NCBI GenBank assembly: GCA_023212695.1 | Contig: JALCCG010000296.1 | Location: 1-25,687, forward strand | Source of the DNA: Sporisorium sorghi | Taxonomy: Eukaryota > Basidiomycota > Ustilaginomycetes > Ustilaginales > Ustilaginaceae | Direction: 5' to 3' | DNA length: 25,687 bases | Part shown: in pieces, positions 15,212-25,000 of the stretch | Layout of the letters: each line of letters begins with the position of its first letter | Numbering within the stretch: the first letter of the stretch is position 1 | Program-made: the position numbers and the translations under genes | The notes under the pieces: model-generated | What the model was told of the DNA's origin: nothing | Database searches by the model: none | What the model saw: the letters and a program-made list of their open reading frames with translations, nothing else

Positions 15212-16357
15212 ATGACGTGCCCATTCGCAAAGTTCGCGAGCATCGTGCCGCTCGCCGGCCCCACCGCCAAGCTAACTTTGTCCTACCGCCACCCACCCTC
15301 ATCCAGCACCGTGCCCCTGACCCTGTCGGACGCGCTGCGCGTGGGCACCGCCGCGTCGCACCGCGCAGTTGAGCGGTCGCGCGGGGTGTCACTCCTGCTC
15401 AACTCCTCCCCCTCCTCCTCTTTGCACGCTCAAGACGTCTCGTTTGACCGAGTGGACTACGTGCGGTTCAACATCATGCTTGCGTGCGTGTACGTCGTAC
15501 TCGAGGCGCGGCTGTTGGCTGCACGCCAGGCTGAGGGCGTAGCTGCGCTGTTTGCGGACGCGGGGCTCGTTCGTGAGCTCGCGCGGAGCGGTGCGCTGCT
15601 ATCGGACATCGCGGCGCACTTGACGGTGGTCGAATCACACACTGGCGCTGGGTTGGCAGAGATCGCCGAGGCCGCGCGCGACTCCCTCCCCACCACCACC
15701 ACCACCGCCGTCCCGGAAGACACCGAAGACCCCACCGCCCGAACAGAGTTGCTCGCACTCGTCCAAGACTCCGCCCCACTCGCAGCTGAGCTCTCCCTCG
15801 TTGGTACAGACCTGACACAGGACCACATCGCACTGCTGCACCCAGCCCAAGTGCGCGCCACCCTCGCCTACTGCTCCCGCCTCACCACCCTGCACCCCAC
15901 CCTGCTGCTCGCACACGCCTACACAAGGTTCCTCGGCGACCTCTCCGGCGGCCAGCACATCGTCCGCAAAGCCTCCAAGCGCTTCCCCTGCGCTGAAGGG
16001 TTTGCGTTCTACGCCTTCACCGCCCCCGCGGCAGAGCTCAAGGCGCGGTTCCGCAGCGCCATGGAAAGGGCGGAGTTGGGAGAGGGAGGGGTGGAGAGGC
16101 TGGTAGGCGAGGCGAATACGGCGTTTGATTTGAACACGGGCTTGTTCGAGGCGCTGTTGCCGGCGGCGTTGAGGATCGAGGTGGAGGAGAAGGAAGGGGG
16201 GAAGGTGGAGCAGAGCGTGTTGGTGGGGGATGCGTGGAAGGGGGATAGAAGGGCAACGGTCGCAGGTGCTGTGGTCGTGGCAGTTACGACGGCACTTTGG
16301 ATCAGCCACATCTTGACGGCGGGGAGTGCGGCGCCGTTGGTGGGCGTACACGCTTGA
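15212..16357 (+). CDS. HMX1: Heme oxygenase (HMX1-like), tail-anchored
   Basis: 381 aa from ATG 15212 (GACCATGA). Heme oxygenases open heme to biliverdin, ferrous iron and CO using NADPH-cytochrome P450 reductase, at the ER membrane. Family features are a proximal-helix histidine, H50 in AASHRAVERSRGV, and the distal-helix glycine-rich RFLGDLSGGQ ending at residue 248. FYAFTAP and a NTAFDLNTGLFEAL stretch near the end of the catalytic domain also fit. A single hydrophobic segment close to the C-terminus (about 346-370, VAGAVVVAVTTALWISHIL) is a tail anchor, as expected for an ER-bound enzyme. Residues 3-4 form a Cys-Pro pair in TCPFAKF, reminiscent of heme regulatory motifs. A Ser-rich insert (about 64-73) and a Thr/Glu-rich insert (about 162-175) make it longer than the roughly 315-aa yeast enzyme. 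Expect iron- or heme-responsive regulation by analogy; no such site was identified. Confidence 0.88.
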   Translation: MTCPFAKFASIVPLAGPTAKLTLSYRHPPSSSTVPLTLSDALRVGTAASHRAVERSRGVSLLLNSSPSSSLHAQDVSFDRVDYVRFNIMLACVYVVLEARLLAARQAEGVAALFADAGLVRELARSGALLSDIAAHLTVVESHTGAGLAEIAEAARDSLPTTTTTAVPEDTEDPTARTELLALVQDSAPLAAELSLVGTDLTQDHIALLHPAQVRATLAYCSRLTTLHPTLLLAHAYTRFLGDLSGGQHIVRKASKRFPCAEGFAFYAFTAPAAELKARFRSAMERAELGEGGVERLVGEANTAFDLNTGLFEALLPAALRIEVEEKEGGKVEQSVLVGDAWKGDRRATVAGAVVVAVTTALWISHILTAGSAAPLVGVHA

Positions 16358-16462
16358 TTTCTCATCTTTCGCGATCTGTAACATCAGGCTTGTTCCTTGA
16401 CATTCGTTCAATGTGCATGACATCGTCACATTTCATCTCTTGAAAGCTGAGCCCCGGCATGC
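16358..16462. other. Short convergent 3' region (heme oxygenase / PH gene)
   Basis: Only 105 nt separate the two convergent stop codons, so the 3' untranslated regions probably overlap. Confidence 0.6.
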
Positions 16463-19400
16463 TCACACCACGACCCTCGCTGCGGCAGACAGCCCCCTGC
16501 TCGACCCTCTCGCTCCTCGACGAGCGGGCGACCTTGACGCAAATCCAGCTCCTAGATCCAGCATCTCCTCGACACTCGTGTCCATTTTACCGCTGCCGTA
16601 GCCGTTACCGCTGCTGTTGCCACCAGTGACAACAACACCCGCTCTCTCGCCCAGCACCGGCGACACAGCCTCGACATTCAGCGATGCATCCACCGCCAAC
16701 CGCGAGGACTGGGACGTGCTCACGCGCGCACGCCGCTTCGACGCCCTCGGCGGAGCCGGTAGCGAGCGCTGTGCCCCACCCTCCACTTGCCCTGATTCCT
16801 TCGCTCCGACGCCACCATCCACCGCCTCCTTTGCCTCGCGACCGGGCAAGTCCCACGCGGACATCGCACTGCGCAGCCGCGGCACGCCCATACCACCCAC
16901 CGTAGACGCACCACTAGGCGAGCAAAACACCTGCGACGCCGCCGCGCGCAACGACGGCCGGCGCGGCGCTGTCGCAGCAGCCCCCCAGTCCACACCATCG
17001 CGCCCTCGACCGCTGCTAGCCGTCTCGATCTGACGCAGCCAGTCGCAGCTGCGCCCCGTCGGGTCGGCAGCACGCAGCTTGTCAAACGTGTCGATCATGT
17101 GTTTGGGCGGCAGGATGCGCTCCGAAGGCAGACTGGGCGATTCACCTTCAGCGAGAGACGGTCGGAGCGTGAGGCTGGCAACCTCCTGCGCCATACTTTC
17201 GTCCTTGTCGTCCACGCCGCGCTGTTCGTACCTCGTCGAAGCTGTGCAGTCATCATCCGCCACACCGACACGCTGCACCCCGCTGACCTCGCTTGCTTCG
17301 GTTGCTTCACCCGCCGAGCCAAGCACGGGCCCTTGCTCAGCATCCGCCTCTTGCGCCGCGTCTACAAGTTCGTAGCTAAAATCGCACTCGGACGTCTGAA
17401 TGCGCCTCGAGGTAGCCAGCGAAACATCCGCAGTGCCGGCATCGTCTCGTGCAGGAGCTGCGAACACCGTCCTGACGCTCGGACGGGACGACGAGCGTTC
17501 GCGCAGGGAAGCAAACGTTTGCTTGGTGATACTGAGCAGCGATGTGGATCTCGGCATGCCTCTGCTCTTTGGCTGTGCCTCAGGGTGCGGCGATGTTGTC
17601 GGATGCCCAGGCAAGACGTCCTCGCTGCATGGCGGCTCTGAAGACAACGCAAAGCTGACGAGTTCATCACGTCGAGCATTCGGGCTAACCCCAGCCTCCC
17701 TGCTGGCGGCCTTACTCTTGGTCAACGAACGAAGCGACTTGAATCCAGCGAACGTCTTGCCCTTGGCTTGATTTTGGGTGTCGCGACTGCAGTCAACCGG
17801 GTCGTAGCCGCTCGCATCGCCTTGATCAACCTGCAATCCGAGGCCTTTCAGTGAGCCAGCCGACGCAGCCGAATCGACCGCGGTGAACGTGTCCCTCCAA
17901 GCCAAGATCCGGGACGAGCCGGATCTGAGCAAGGAGCCGGATCGACGGTGTCTGGAAGCTGGCGAAGTGCCACTTAAAGTCGGCTTAGCAGCGTCTTGCG
18001 TTCGCTCTGATGCGTCTACTTTGACCTCTTTCAAAGAGCTTGTCGTGAGCGTTGAAAGCGACTTGGGCGGCGACGAGTCCTCTTGAACCCTCGTATCGAG
18101 GGGCTGTGATGGAGATAAAGCATTGCTGATCGAGGACAGCAGCTGAGCGCCCGAGACACTATTGCGGCGCTGATCGGATCGACGACTAGCGGCTGAGAAT
18201 GAGAGAGACGAAGAGGCCGTAGAGATTGACCGCTTGTGCGCGCGTTTCGATTGAGCTCGCCTGACATCAGTGGCTGCACAAACGGACGAAGTGAGTGAAG
18301 ACGACGCATCCGCGATACTCGGACGGCGTGTGCGGGGCTCGCTGATGCCGTTGGGCTTGGTGAATGCGACGTTGGCAGTAGAATCGTCCGCAGCATCTAC
18401 TTGAGAAGCATTACCGGCAACTTGCTGCATCTGGCGAGACGCCCGCAAAGCAAACGAGAGGCTCGCCGAAGAAGAATGCCTTTTGCGAGACGCCTTTGGA
18501 GTCACATCTTGAGCAGCAGGATCGACCCGGGCACTTGGAAAGACCGAACTCGCCTGCAGTGCCGGTGAGGCGCGAAAGCCAGGAAGATTGCTCAAAGCCG
18601 GGCGCGCAGACGTGCGGCTCTGCTGCTTGAGCATGGGCGAAGGTGCCGAAGTGGCCTCGTGGTGCATCTTGATGGTCAAAGTCAAAGCGTCCAGCCAGCT
18701 TGCAAAGGCATGCTTCGACGCAACACGGATAGTAATGTTCTCTGAAGAGGCACTGAAGTAAGGAGAGATGGGAGTACGAGGCGAAGGAGCACCGCTGGAT
18801 GCGACGTCGGTTGACGCTCTTGCGTCGGAGTTCGAGAGGATGCTGGAAGTGGTGGAGCCGGACTGAGAAGCCAAAGCTTGATTGATGCGCAGGCTGGCGT
18901 TGGAAGCTGAGGAGAGTTTCGAGTTGAGCCTGCGTGAGCCAAAGCCAAACTTTGACCATGATTTTGTGGATCTGGAAGTAAGATCGGTGAGATCGGCGTT
19001 GTCCGAGGGCGTCGAGAGCTCGTTGGCATTCGGAGGGCGGCGCGACTGGAGGCTGGCGCGGCTGAATGATGCCATGGAGGAACGCGACTCCATCTCGACC
19101 GAGTTTTGGCGTGAGATCGAGTCAGCTTGAAGCCTGTTGAGGCTCATTGCCGACTTTGGTCGGAAGAGCCGACTGGATCTAGAGGGTTCTGGGAGCGAAG
19201 TGCCGAGTACGAGCTCGTGTCCATGCACCGAAGATGCATCCGAGACCTGAACGCAGGCAAAGCTGTGAACGTCGATGATAGCACACGCCTCCTCTGGACT
19301 GATCATGGCAGCTGTACGGTCGTTGTAGACGAGCAGCTTTCCGTCTTCGAGGCTGCACCATCTCTCGGACCAGGCGGTGCAGTTACTGCACTGTGGCCCA

Positions 19401-19486
19401 TCAGAGAGGATGGCATTGTTGAGGATGAGGTGGCCCTCGTAGCAAGGCAGACGCATGCCAGCAGTGGATGGCATTTTGAGGACCAT
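16463..19486 (-). CDS. Large PH-domain protein with split PH domain
   Basis: 1007 aa from the first ATG of the frame (19486). The frame is open 26 codons further upstream without ATG, so an upstream exon is possible. Residues 14-83 look like the first strands of a pleckstrin-homology domain (YEGHLILNN, WSERWCSLEDGKLLVYND, IDVHSFACVQVSD). Residues 249-275 look like its last strand and C-terminal helix (ENITIRVASKHAFASWLDALTLTIK, with the hallmark Trp at 264). The roughly 150 intervening residues are Ser-rich and low in complexity. The remaining 730 residues are Ser/Ala/Arg-rich with many SP/TP sites and no recognised fold, apart from a short, more ordered patch (LPPKHMIDTFDKLRAADP) that might be a binding motif. 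Likely a membrane- or cortex-associated regulatory scaffold (inference). No ortholog name can be given. Confidence 0.68.
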   Translation of the reverse strand: MVLKMPSTAGMRLPCYEGHLILNNAILSDGPQCSNCTAWSERWCSLEDGKLLVYNDRTAAMISPEEACAIIDVHSFACVQVSDASSVHGHELVLGTSLPEPSRSSRLFRPKSAMSLNRLQADSISRQNSVEMESRSSMASFSRASLQSRRPPNANELSTPSDNADLTDLTSRSTKSWSKFGFGSRRLNSKLSSASNASLRINQALASQSGSTTSSILSNSDARASTDVASSGAPSPRTPISPYFSASSENITIRVASKHAFASWLDALTLTIKMHHEATSAPSPMLKQQSRTSARPALSNLPGFRASPALQASSVFPSARVDPAAQDVTPKASRKRHSSSASLSFALRASRQMQQVAGNASQVDAADDSTANVAFTKPNGISEPRTRRPSIADASSSLTSSVCAATDVRRAQSKRAHKRSISTASSSLSFSAASRRSDQRRNSVSGAQLLSSISNALSPSQPLDTRVQEDSSPPKSLSTLTTSSLKEVKVDASERTQDAAKPTLSGTSPASRHRRSGSLLRSGSSRILAWRDTFTAVDSAASAGSLKGLGLQVDQGDASGYDPVDCSRDTQNQAKGKTFAGFKSLRSLTKSKAASREAGVSPNARRDELVSFALSSEPPCSEDVLPGHPTTSPHPEAQPKSRGMPRSTSLLSITKQTFASLRERSSSRPSVRTVFAAPARDDAGTADVSLATSRRIQTSECDFSYELVDAAQEADAEQGPVLGSAGEATEASEVSGVQRVGVADDDCTASTRYEQRGVDDKDESMAQEVASLTLRPSLAEGESPSLPSERILPPKHMIDTFDKLRAADPTGRSCDWLRQIETASSGRGRDGVDWGAAATAPRRPSLRAAASQVFCSPSGASTVGGMGVPRLRSAMSAWDLPGREAKEAVDGGVGAKESGQVEGGAQRSLPAPPRASKRRARVSTSQSSRLAVDASLNVEAVSPVLGERAGVVVTGGNSSGNGYGSGKMDTSVEEMLDLGAGFASRSPARRGARGSSRGLSAAARVVV

Positions 19487-19752
19487 GTCGGAGAAGGAGT
19501 TGCTGGTGCAAGTAGTTGGAGCAAAATCGATGCTGAATGCCGAGGAGGGGACACGGCGTGCCAATGTGGCTAGCAGACTACTGCATGATGGTGGTGAGCA
19601 GGCTTGGCGTCGTTTCTACAATGCGACGAGTGTTGGTGGTGGTGGTGGAGCAAAAAGGCAGGTCCCACCCTACAAGACGCTAAGACCTCTCTTTGTTGTA
19701 GCAACGATGCGAGGCTCGAGCGTGTGTATCCAGCAAGCACGACGCTGACCAG

Positions 19753-19795
19753 CCGGACTCGCTAAGAAAAAGAGTTTTTTTCTTAGCGAGTCCGG
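19753..19795. repeat. Perfect 19-bp inverted repeat with 5-nt loop
   Basis: The left arm CCGGACTCGCTAAGAAAAA (19753-19771) is exactly reverse-complementary to 19777-19795, around the loop GAGTT. It sits 267 nt upstream of the PH gene ATG. It could fold in RNA from either strand. It is not beside a 3' end, so a terminator role is unlikely. Confidence 0.92.
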
Positions 19796-19987
19796 AGAAA
19801 ACAAAAGACAAAACTCGGAAATGAAAGACTCTTTCATATGTTCGGCTGTCACACGCACACATCACACGCTATGAGCACATTGCACAGCACAGCTAGCCTT
19901 CTCTCTCTCTATAATCACACACACGCCTCTCACTGTTTTCGCCGGAATTTGGTGGTGGTGACCACCGAGAAGAAAGGAAAAACGGAC

Positions 19988-19988
<1 letters not shown>

Positions 19989-20025
<37 letters not shown>
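19989..20025. repeat. Poly(A) tract, 37 A
   Basis: Uninterrupted A run (T on the PH-gene coding strand), about 500 nt upstream of the PH gene start. Confidence 0.9.
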
Positions 20026-20027
<2 letters not shown>

Positions 20028-20491
20028 TGATGGTCTCGGCTAGAAGAGCTGTCGGAGCTCGCTTGCCGTATCCGCTGAGTTGGCACGCGTCTTTTTTCGT
20101 CATGTGTCGCTGCTCGAACTCAAGCGCCGATCCGCTGCGTTTTGACAGCAAACTAACAAAGACAAACAAATAAAAGCCACAAACAGCAATCCTCGCCAAG
20201 GTCGCTGGCGAGCACCGCACTTCCGCCTGATCGACATGGCTGCCTTGCCTCTTCAGATGGTGCGGCTCTGGCTGCAGCGCGAGTTTGTGAGAATCACGTG
20301 GGAGAACCCTCATCGACGTGCTCTGCTCACCTCGTGTCTAGCACAATTCCGACTGCGCACCCCCTCACCAGCACACCCTACACTCGGACAGCAAAGCATC
20401 AAAGGATCTTCTACATTCTTCCAACCTCTCTTGTCTCGTAGTACATGTCATCATTACCCGTTACATTCATTCTTTACGCTAAACCCTCCCA

Positions 20492-21364
20492 TCACCCCTG
20501 CACCCCCTTCCCACGAGCCTGAGCACAATCGACCCCATCAACCTTCCTCGCATACTGCTCACACGTCCCCCTATCCAAATTCCTCACGTCCGGCAGCGGG
20601 CCCATTCCTCTATTGCTCTCGATCGCACCTTGCGCGCTGAGCTCTGCAGACACCACGGCTCCGGCTGCGTTGAGGAACGCGAAGCCGACCATGAACTTGG
20701 CGAACGGCGAGAGTTTGGACATTTGTTCGTGCTGGTGTCTGCGCACGTCGAGCAGGGCTGTTTCGAGGGCGGATAGGCGGAGGTGTGTGTCGAGGTTGTC
20801 CTGGAGCAGCCGGTCGGTGTTGCTCTGCGGATTTGTGGATGGTGCGGGGAGGGAGTGCGAGCGGGTGAGTTGAGCGGCGGGTGCGGGGTGGGGGGTGTCG
20901 TCAAAGTCGCCAATGCGCATGCTGGGCGTGCGGCTGAGCGCGCTTTTGAAGCTCTCCGCATCGTCCTCCACCGCGCGTTCCAGCGCCTCAGCAGCGGATC
21001 TCTTGACCCGTGCCCGCTGACCGGCCGCACGAGCGTCCGCGCGCGCCACAGCCACCCGGAGCCTCCGCAGCGCAGCCGCCTGCTGCTGCCGCTTCGCCTC
21101 CGGCACCGCAGAGCTCACAATGTACCCGCCCGTACCCACCGTCGTCAGTACAGCAGCGACACCCGTGATCCACTTCTCGCGCCGCCCGAAGGCTTTGTGC
21201 TCCTCGGCAGCTGCTTGGATCTTGTCGTCGAGTTCGGTAAAAGCGCTTTCGAACGAGCGGACCGAGTCGGTTAGCGACGTTGTCGGCAGTTCGCCCGGGA
21301 TGGGTGCCGAGAGGGTGGAGGGTGTGAGGAGAAGAATGAGGAGGAGCAAGTGTGGGAGCTTCAT
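20492..21364 (-). CDS. Orphan protein with signal peptide and two further hydrophobic segments
   Basis: 290 aa from ATG 21364. The longer open frame upstream has no ATG. Residues 1-20 (MKLPHLLLLILLLTPSTLSA) form a classical signal peptide with a plausible cleavage after Ser-Ala before PIPGE. Then come a helical region (30-62), a hydrophobic segment (65-87, WITGVAAVLTTVGTGGYIV), and an Arg/Ala-rich probable coiled coil (88-140) with dibasic KR sites at 91-92 and 121-122. A Pro/Ser linker (145-185), a second helix (185-216) and another hydrophobic segment (222-243, AKFMVGFAFLNAAGAVVSAE) follow. The C-terminal tail has two cysteines (C268 and C280). I do not recognise the family. It enters the secretory pathway and is probably a small membrane protein; a secreted effector is less likely because of the two internal hydrophobic segments. 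A TATA-like TGTATAAC lies about 60 nt upstream on the coding strand. Confidence 0.62.
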   Translation of the reverse strand: MKLPHLLLLILLLTPSTLSAPIPGELPTTSLTDSVRSFESAFTELDDKIQAAAEEHKAFGRREKWITGVAAVLTTVGTGGYIVSSAVPEAKRQQQAAALRRLRVAVARADARAAGQRARVKRSAAEALERAVEDDAESFKSALSRTPSMRIGDFDDTPHPAPAAQLTRSHSLPAPSTNPQSNTDRLLQDNLDTHLRLSALETALLDVRRHQHEQMSKLSPFAKFMVGFAFLNAAGAVVSAELSAQGAIESNRGMGPLPDVRNLDRGTCEQYARKVDGVDCAQARGKGVQG

Positions 21365-22029
21365 CGTTAGCAGGGGAGATCGTGTGTGGACCGAGGTTTG
21401 GGGTCGGCGGGCGAGTGGACTAGTTATACACGTCTCGCGGACCAGCGAAGCGCGCCCACTCGTCGTCAACCCCACATGCACCTCTTGGCCCCCTTAGCGC
21501 GCTCGGCGTGATACCCTATCAACACCTGCTGCTTGAGAAGTGCTTATCACGGAACATCGACAACGCGCTCGGTCGCTCGGCAGCCCATCATGCTGCTGCA
21601 CGCTGCTGCAGCAAAACCTTTGTCGCAACGTCGACCCACATGATTCGCTCAACCGCCGCGCGTGCATGCTTTTCATCTCACACGCTACCCTATCCCGATC
21701 AACTCACGCAGTTGCCGCCCTCAGCAGCCTTGTCACTGCATTGCCTGCTACGCTTCGGTCCGCCCGCGCCCATTTTATCGGCTTTCAGCACGGCCGTATC
21801 TCCTGCTCCTCCTCCCGACTCGCCTCAGGTCGCCGGTCGATAGGCACCGTATCCGCAACACCCTCCCCCATTCACCCACCAACCCGTCGATAAGCAAAAC
21901 AGGCTCAACCTCGCACGCAATGAAACAAGGCTCCATTCTGCTCGCACCTTCCATTATGTCTCTTTATCAAGCTTTGAAATTCCTTCCTTGAGATGAGAGT
22001 CGATGATAAGTGAAGGTAGACTTTTGAGG
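21365..22029. other. Intergenic region between two minus-strand genes
   Basis: These 665 nt hold the promoter of the orphan gene and the 3' end of the PPR gene. Several plus-strand frames are open because the sequence is GC-rich, but none shows a recognisable protein. No repeat of note is present other than short CTGCTGCA palindromes near 21590-21610. Confidence 0.5.
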
Positions 22030-25000
22030 CTAGGCTTTGCGCGCCGCCGCGTGGCGATGCAGCTTGCCATCCGCGAAATCCAGGATGAGCGCGACCACTT
22101 TTTTGCGGTGCTCCTTGATCTGCTTGTGCTTTGTCTCGCTGTGGCGCTGCACGGCTTTGGTGACACGCTCGCGGTTGGTGCGTGCTAGACGCAGCGCCTG
22201 CTCGAGCTCGAAGACGTGCGACGAGCTGTCGACGGCAACGGGGGCCGCTCTGGGCGTCGTGTTGTCCGCCAATCCCGCGCCTCTGCTCGCCTGCGCAGCT
22301 GCAGGCGGTGGTGGGCGTGATCTGCGTTGTGCCGTGTGTGCAGCCGACCCTCCACCGAGTGCCCTGTCGTGCTCCTTTTGCACCCACCCCACCGACCGCC
22401 GCACCAGATCGTGCAGCACCCGATCCACCCTCACGCCCCCATCCAGCGCCCGTTGCAGCGTCTCCTGCGCCGCCAAGTACCGCCGCATTCGCATCAACGC
22501 CGTAAACCGCGTCGCTACACCATGCTTATCCCGCGCACCAACCTCCCGCCGATCGACCAGCGCAAAGTTCCCCCTGCCAACCTGCGCAGCCTCGATCAGG
22601 TTCGCAATCGTGTCGTCGATCGCGTGCCCGTTGGCGGTGAGCTCGCGGATCTCGCGCCGGGCAGCGTCCGAGTCGCCGGCGCGCACGTAGGCGCGGATCA
22701 GCGCCGTGTGGATCCGCAGCGTCGGCTCGAGCCCGGTGACCTCCCGGGCGTTGCGCTTGAGCCGCTGCGCCTCGCTCAGCCGCCCCACCGCCGTGAGCCC
22801 TTCGATAAGGGGCGCGATGTGCATCATGTTCGGCGCGACGCCGTGCGCCAGCATCGCGTGGTACACCTGCTGCGCCGAGGCGTAATCGCGGCGCACCACG
22901 GCGTAGACACGGATGCGCATCGCGTAGGCTGCCGGCGAGAGCGGCCGGCTCAGGTCCTGGGCTAGTGCTGGTGCGTCGACGCTGCCAGCATCGTGTGTAG
23001 GCGCGACGCCGCGGAAGAGCGAGGACGAGTCCTGGATGAGCCAGTCTCGCAATTCATCTTTTGTGTATGATACGGAGTGGTTGTCGATGTTGTCGCTGAC
23101 CCGGCGGTGTTTCGCTTGAGTCTTGCTTGCTGGGCCATCGACGTCGCGCGAGAGATCCGTGGAGTGCTGCGACGCCAGCACTACGCGCTCCGATGCGCCA
23201 AGATGCTGCAGCAAATCCGTCAAAGATCCAAGCCGCTGGTTCCGCTTTTTACTTTTCCCTTTCGCGCTCTCGGGCAACAACCTCCGTATCACACGGATCG
23301 ACTCGAGCGCATCCTGATCAATCGTCGAAAAGATCAACCTCGCCAATCCACGCATCACCTGCTCGTCAATCGCATACCCCTTCTCCAAAAGATACACCAG
23401 AACCCTCCTAGCAGTGTCAGGCGAGCCGATCGCAGACGCACACTCGAGCAGGATCCGATAGTGCGTCGTGGTGGGTGTGATCTCGAGCGGCGACGTCGTC
23501 GCGGGGAGTTTGAAGTCGATCGAGGATACAATTTTGCTTTCGGCGCTGCTAAAGTCAGGGAGACCGAGCACGGCATTGGCGAACAACATGGCGCGTATGG
23601 GGTGGCCGGCGTTGAAGTAGGCGCGCATCACGTGCGCCGCGGCTTGCTGGAGGTCGGCGTCGGTGCCAGTGCCTGCATTTTGGTGTGTGGACGCAGAGAC
23701 GGCTAGACGAAAGAAGCCAAGCGCCTCGTTGCTGCGTCCGAGTCGGCCGAACATGTGCGTCAGCGTGGTGTATGTCTGCGTGTTCGGTTGTGGGCTCGGG
23801 CCGTTGATGATTGAGGAATCGACTTGCTTTGCAGAGGCCCGGGTCGCAGCACCGAGCTGGCGTATTGAACGAATGCGGAAAATGCGCAATACCATGAGGA
23901 CACCGTCGACATCCAGCTCTTTCGACAAGAGCCGCAGCAGCTGGTTGACCACGGTGAGCGTGGGGCTCTGCACGATCTTTGCGTCGCGTCTGAGCATGGC
24001 GGCGAGGGTGGGTCTGAAGCTCTGAAAGCCGCGAAGGATGGTGAGCCAGGCTTTGGCGTCGACCTCGTGTCCGTGCGTGGGCATGGCTTCGAGCACCTGG
24101 TTGAGCTGTTCGACGTCCTGTCGGCGCACGTGTGTTCGCAGCAGCAGATCGAACGTCTTGCGTGGGACTGGCTCGCCCGCTGGAGCGAACAGATCCCAGT
24201 AGCGTGACAGATCGACATCCTTGGACTGCGCGACCAGAGCCCGAAGTTGGAGGTGGAGAAGTTCGGCGTCCGCCTTGCCGCCGTGGTGGGACTGTGCCAC
24301 GTCGCAGATCTTGAGCACGGCATCGTAGCGTCGTGCTATCTCCGCACGCGCTGCCAGAGCATGAAAGCACGCCAGCGGAAGCACGCCGATCTGAGTGCGT
24401 ACATACTCCAGAAACGGCACGAGTCTGTCCATCGAATCCTCAGCATCGAGCTTCACATACGTCTCTGCCACCTTCCCGGCCAGGTACAGCGCCACGTCCC
24501 TATCCTCAGCCCGACCCAAGGTATGCTGTGGGTTCGCCCATATGCGCTCCCTCGCCTGCTTGACCGTCTCGACCAAGATCTCCGCGCAATCCGGGTCCGA
24601 CCGGCTGCTAACGATATCGTCCAAGCTGTCGAGGACGAGTAGGAGCTCGTGCGTGAGCGCATAGTCGTCCGGCACGATGAGTGTCCACTGCGATTCGGGC
24701 AACCAGGCTGCAGACGCCTTGATCTCGTCCTCGTAGAGTGCTGGCGCGTCTTCGGGCAGGTTTCGCCGCCGCAGGGGCAGGCTGTAGCGGTTGAAGTCCA
24801 TCTCTCTTCGCCATTGTGTGCTGGGGAACTTCCTGCGCCAGTCCTGTGACGTGCCGGAAGGTGCTCGGTCTGAAGATTCGGAGCGTGGAAGAGTCGGCCG
24901 TCGCTTCGATTGGTCGACGTTCTGCTTGTCGAGCCAGACTTCTGGCTGTGATGCTGTGGGGAGGCTATTGTTGTGGGGTGTGTTGTCGTCGAATGCCGGT

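Larger units (their letters stand above)
19487..20491. promoter_or_regulatory. Upstream region of the PH gene and 3' region of the orphan gene
   Basis: This stretch of about 1 kb contains a perfect 19-bp hairpin (19753-19795), a 37-A tract (19989-20025), a CACGTG palindrome near 20297, and a minimal upstream frame Met-Gln-stop on the minus strand (19586-19578) before the PH gene start. A plus-strand frame beginning with ATG 20236 is open to 20640 but overlaps the orphan gene and is not called. Confidence 0.55.

Noticed and set aside
14830..15372. 180-codon plus-strand frame overlapping the heme oxygenase start
   Set aside because: Spans the TATA box and the start of the real gene in another frame.
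20236..20640. Plus-strand frame of 134 codons starting MAALPLQMVRLW
   Set aside because: The start context is acceptable, but the frame becomes Pro/Ser/His-rich, overlaps the orphan gene and has no recognisable homology. It could be exon 1 of a small spliced gene; transcript data would decide.
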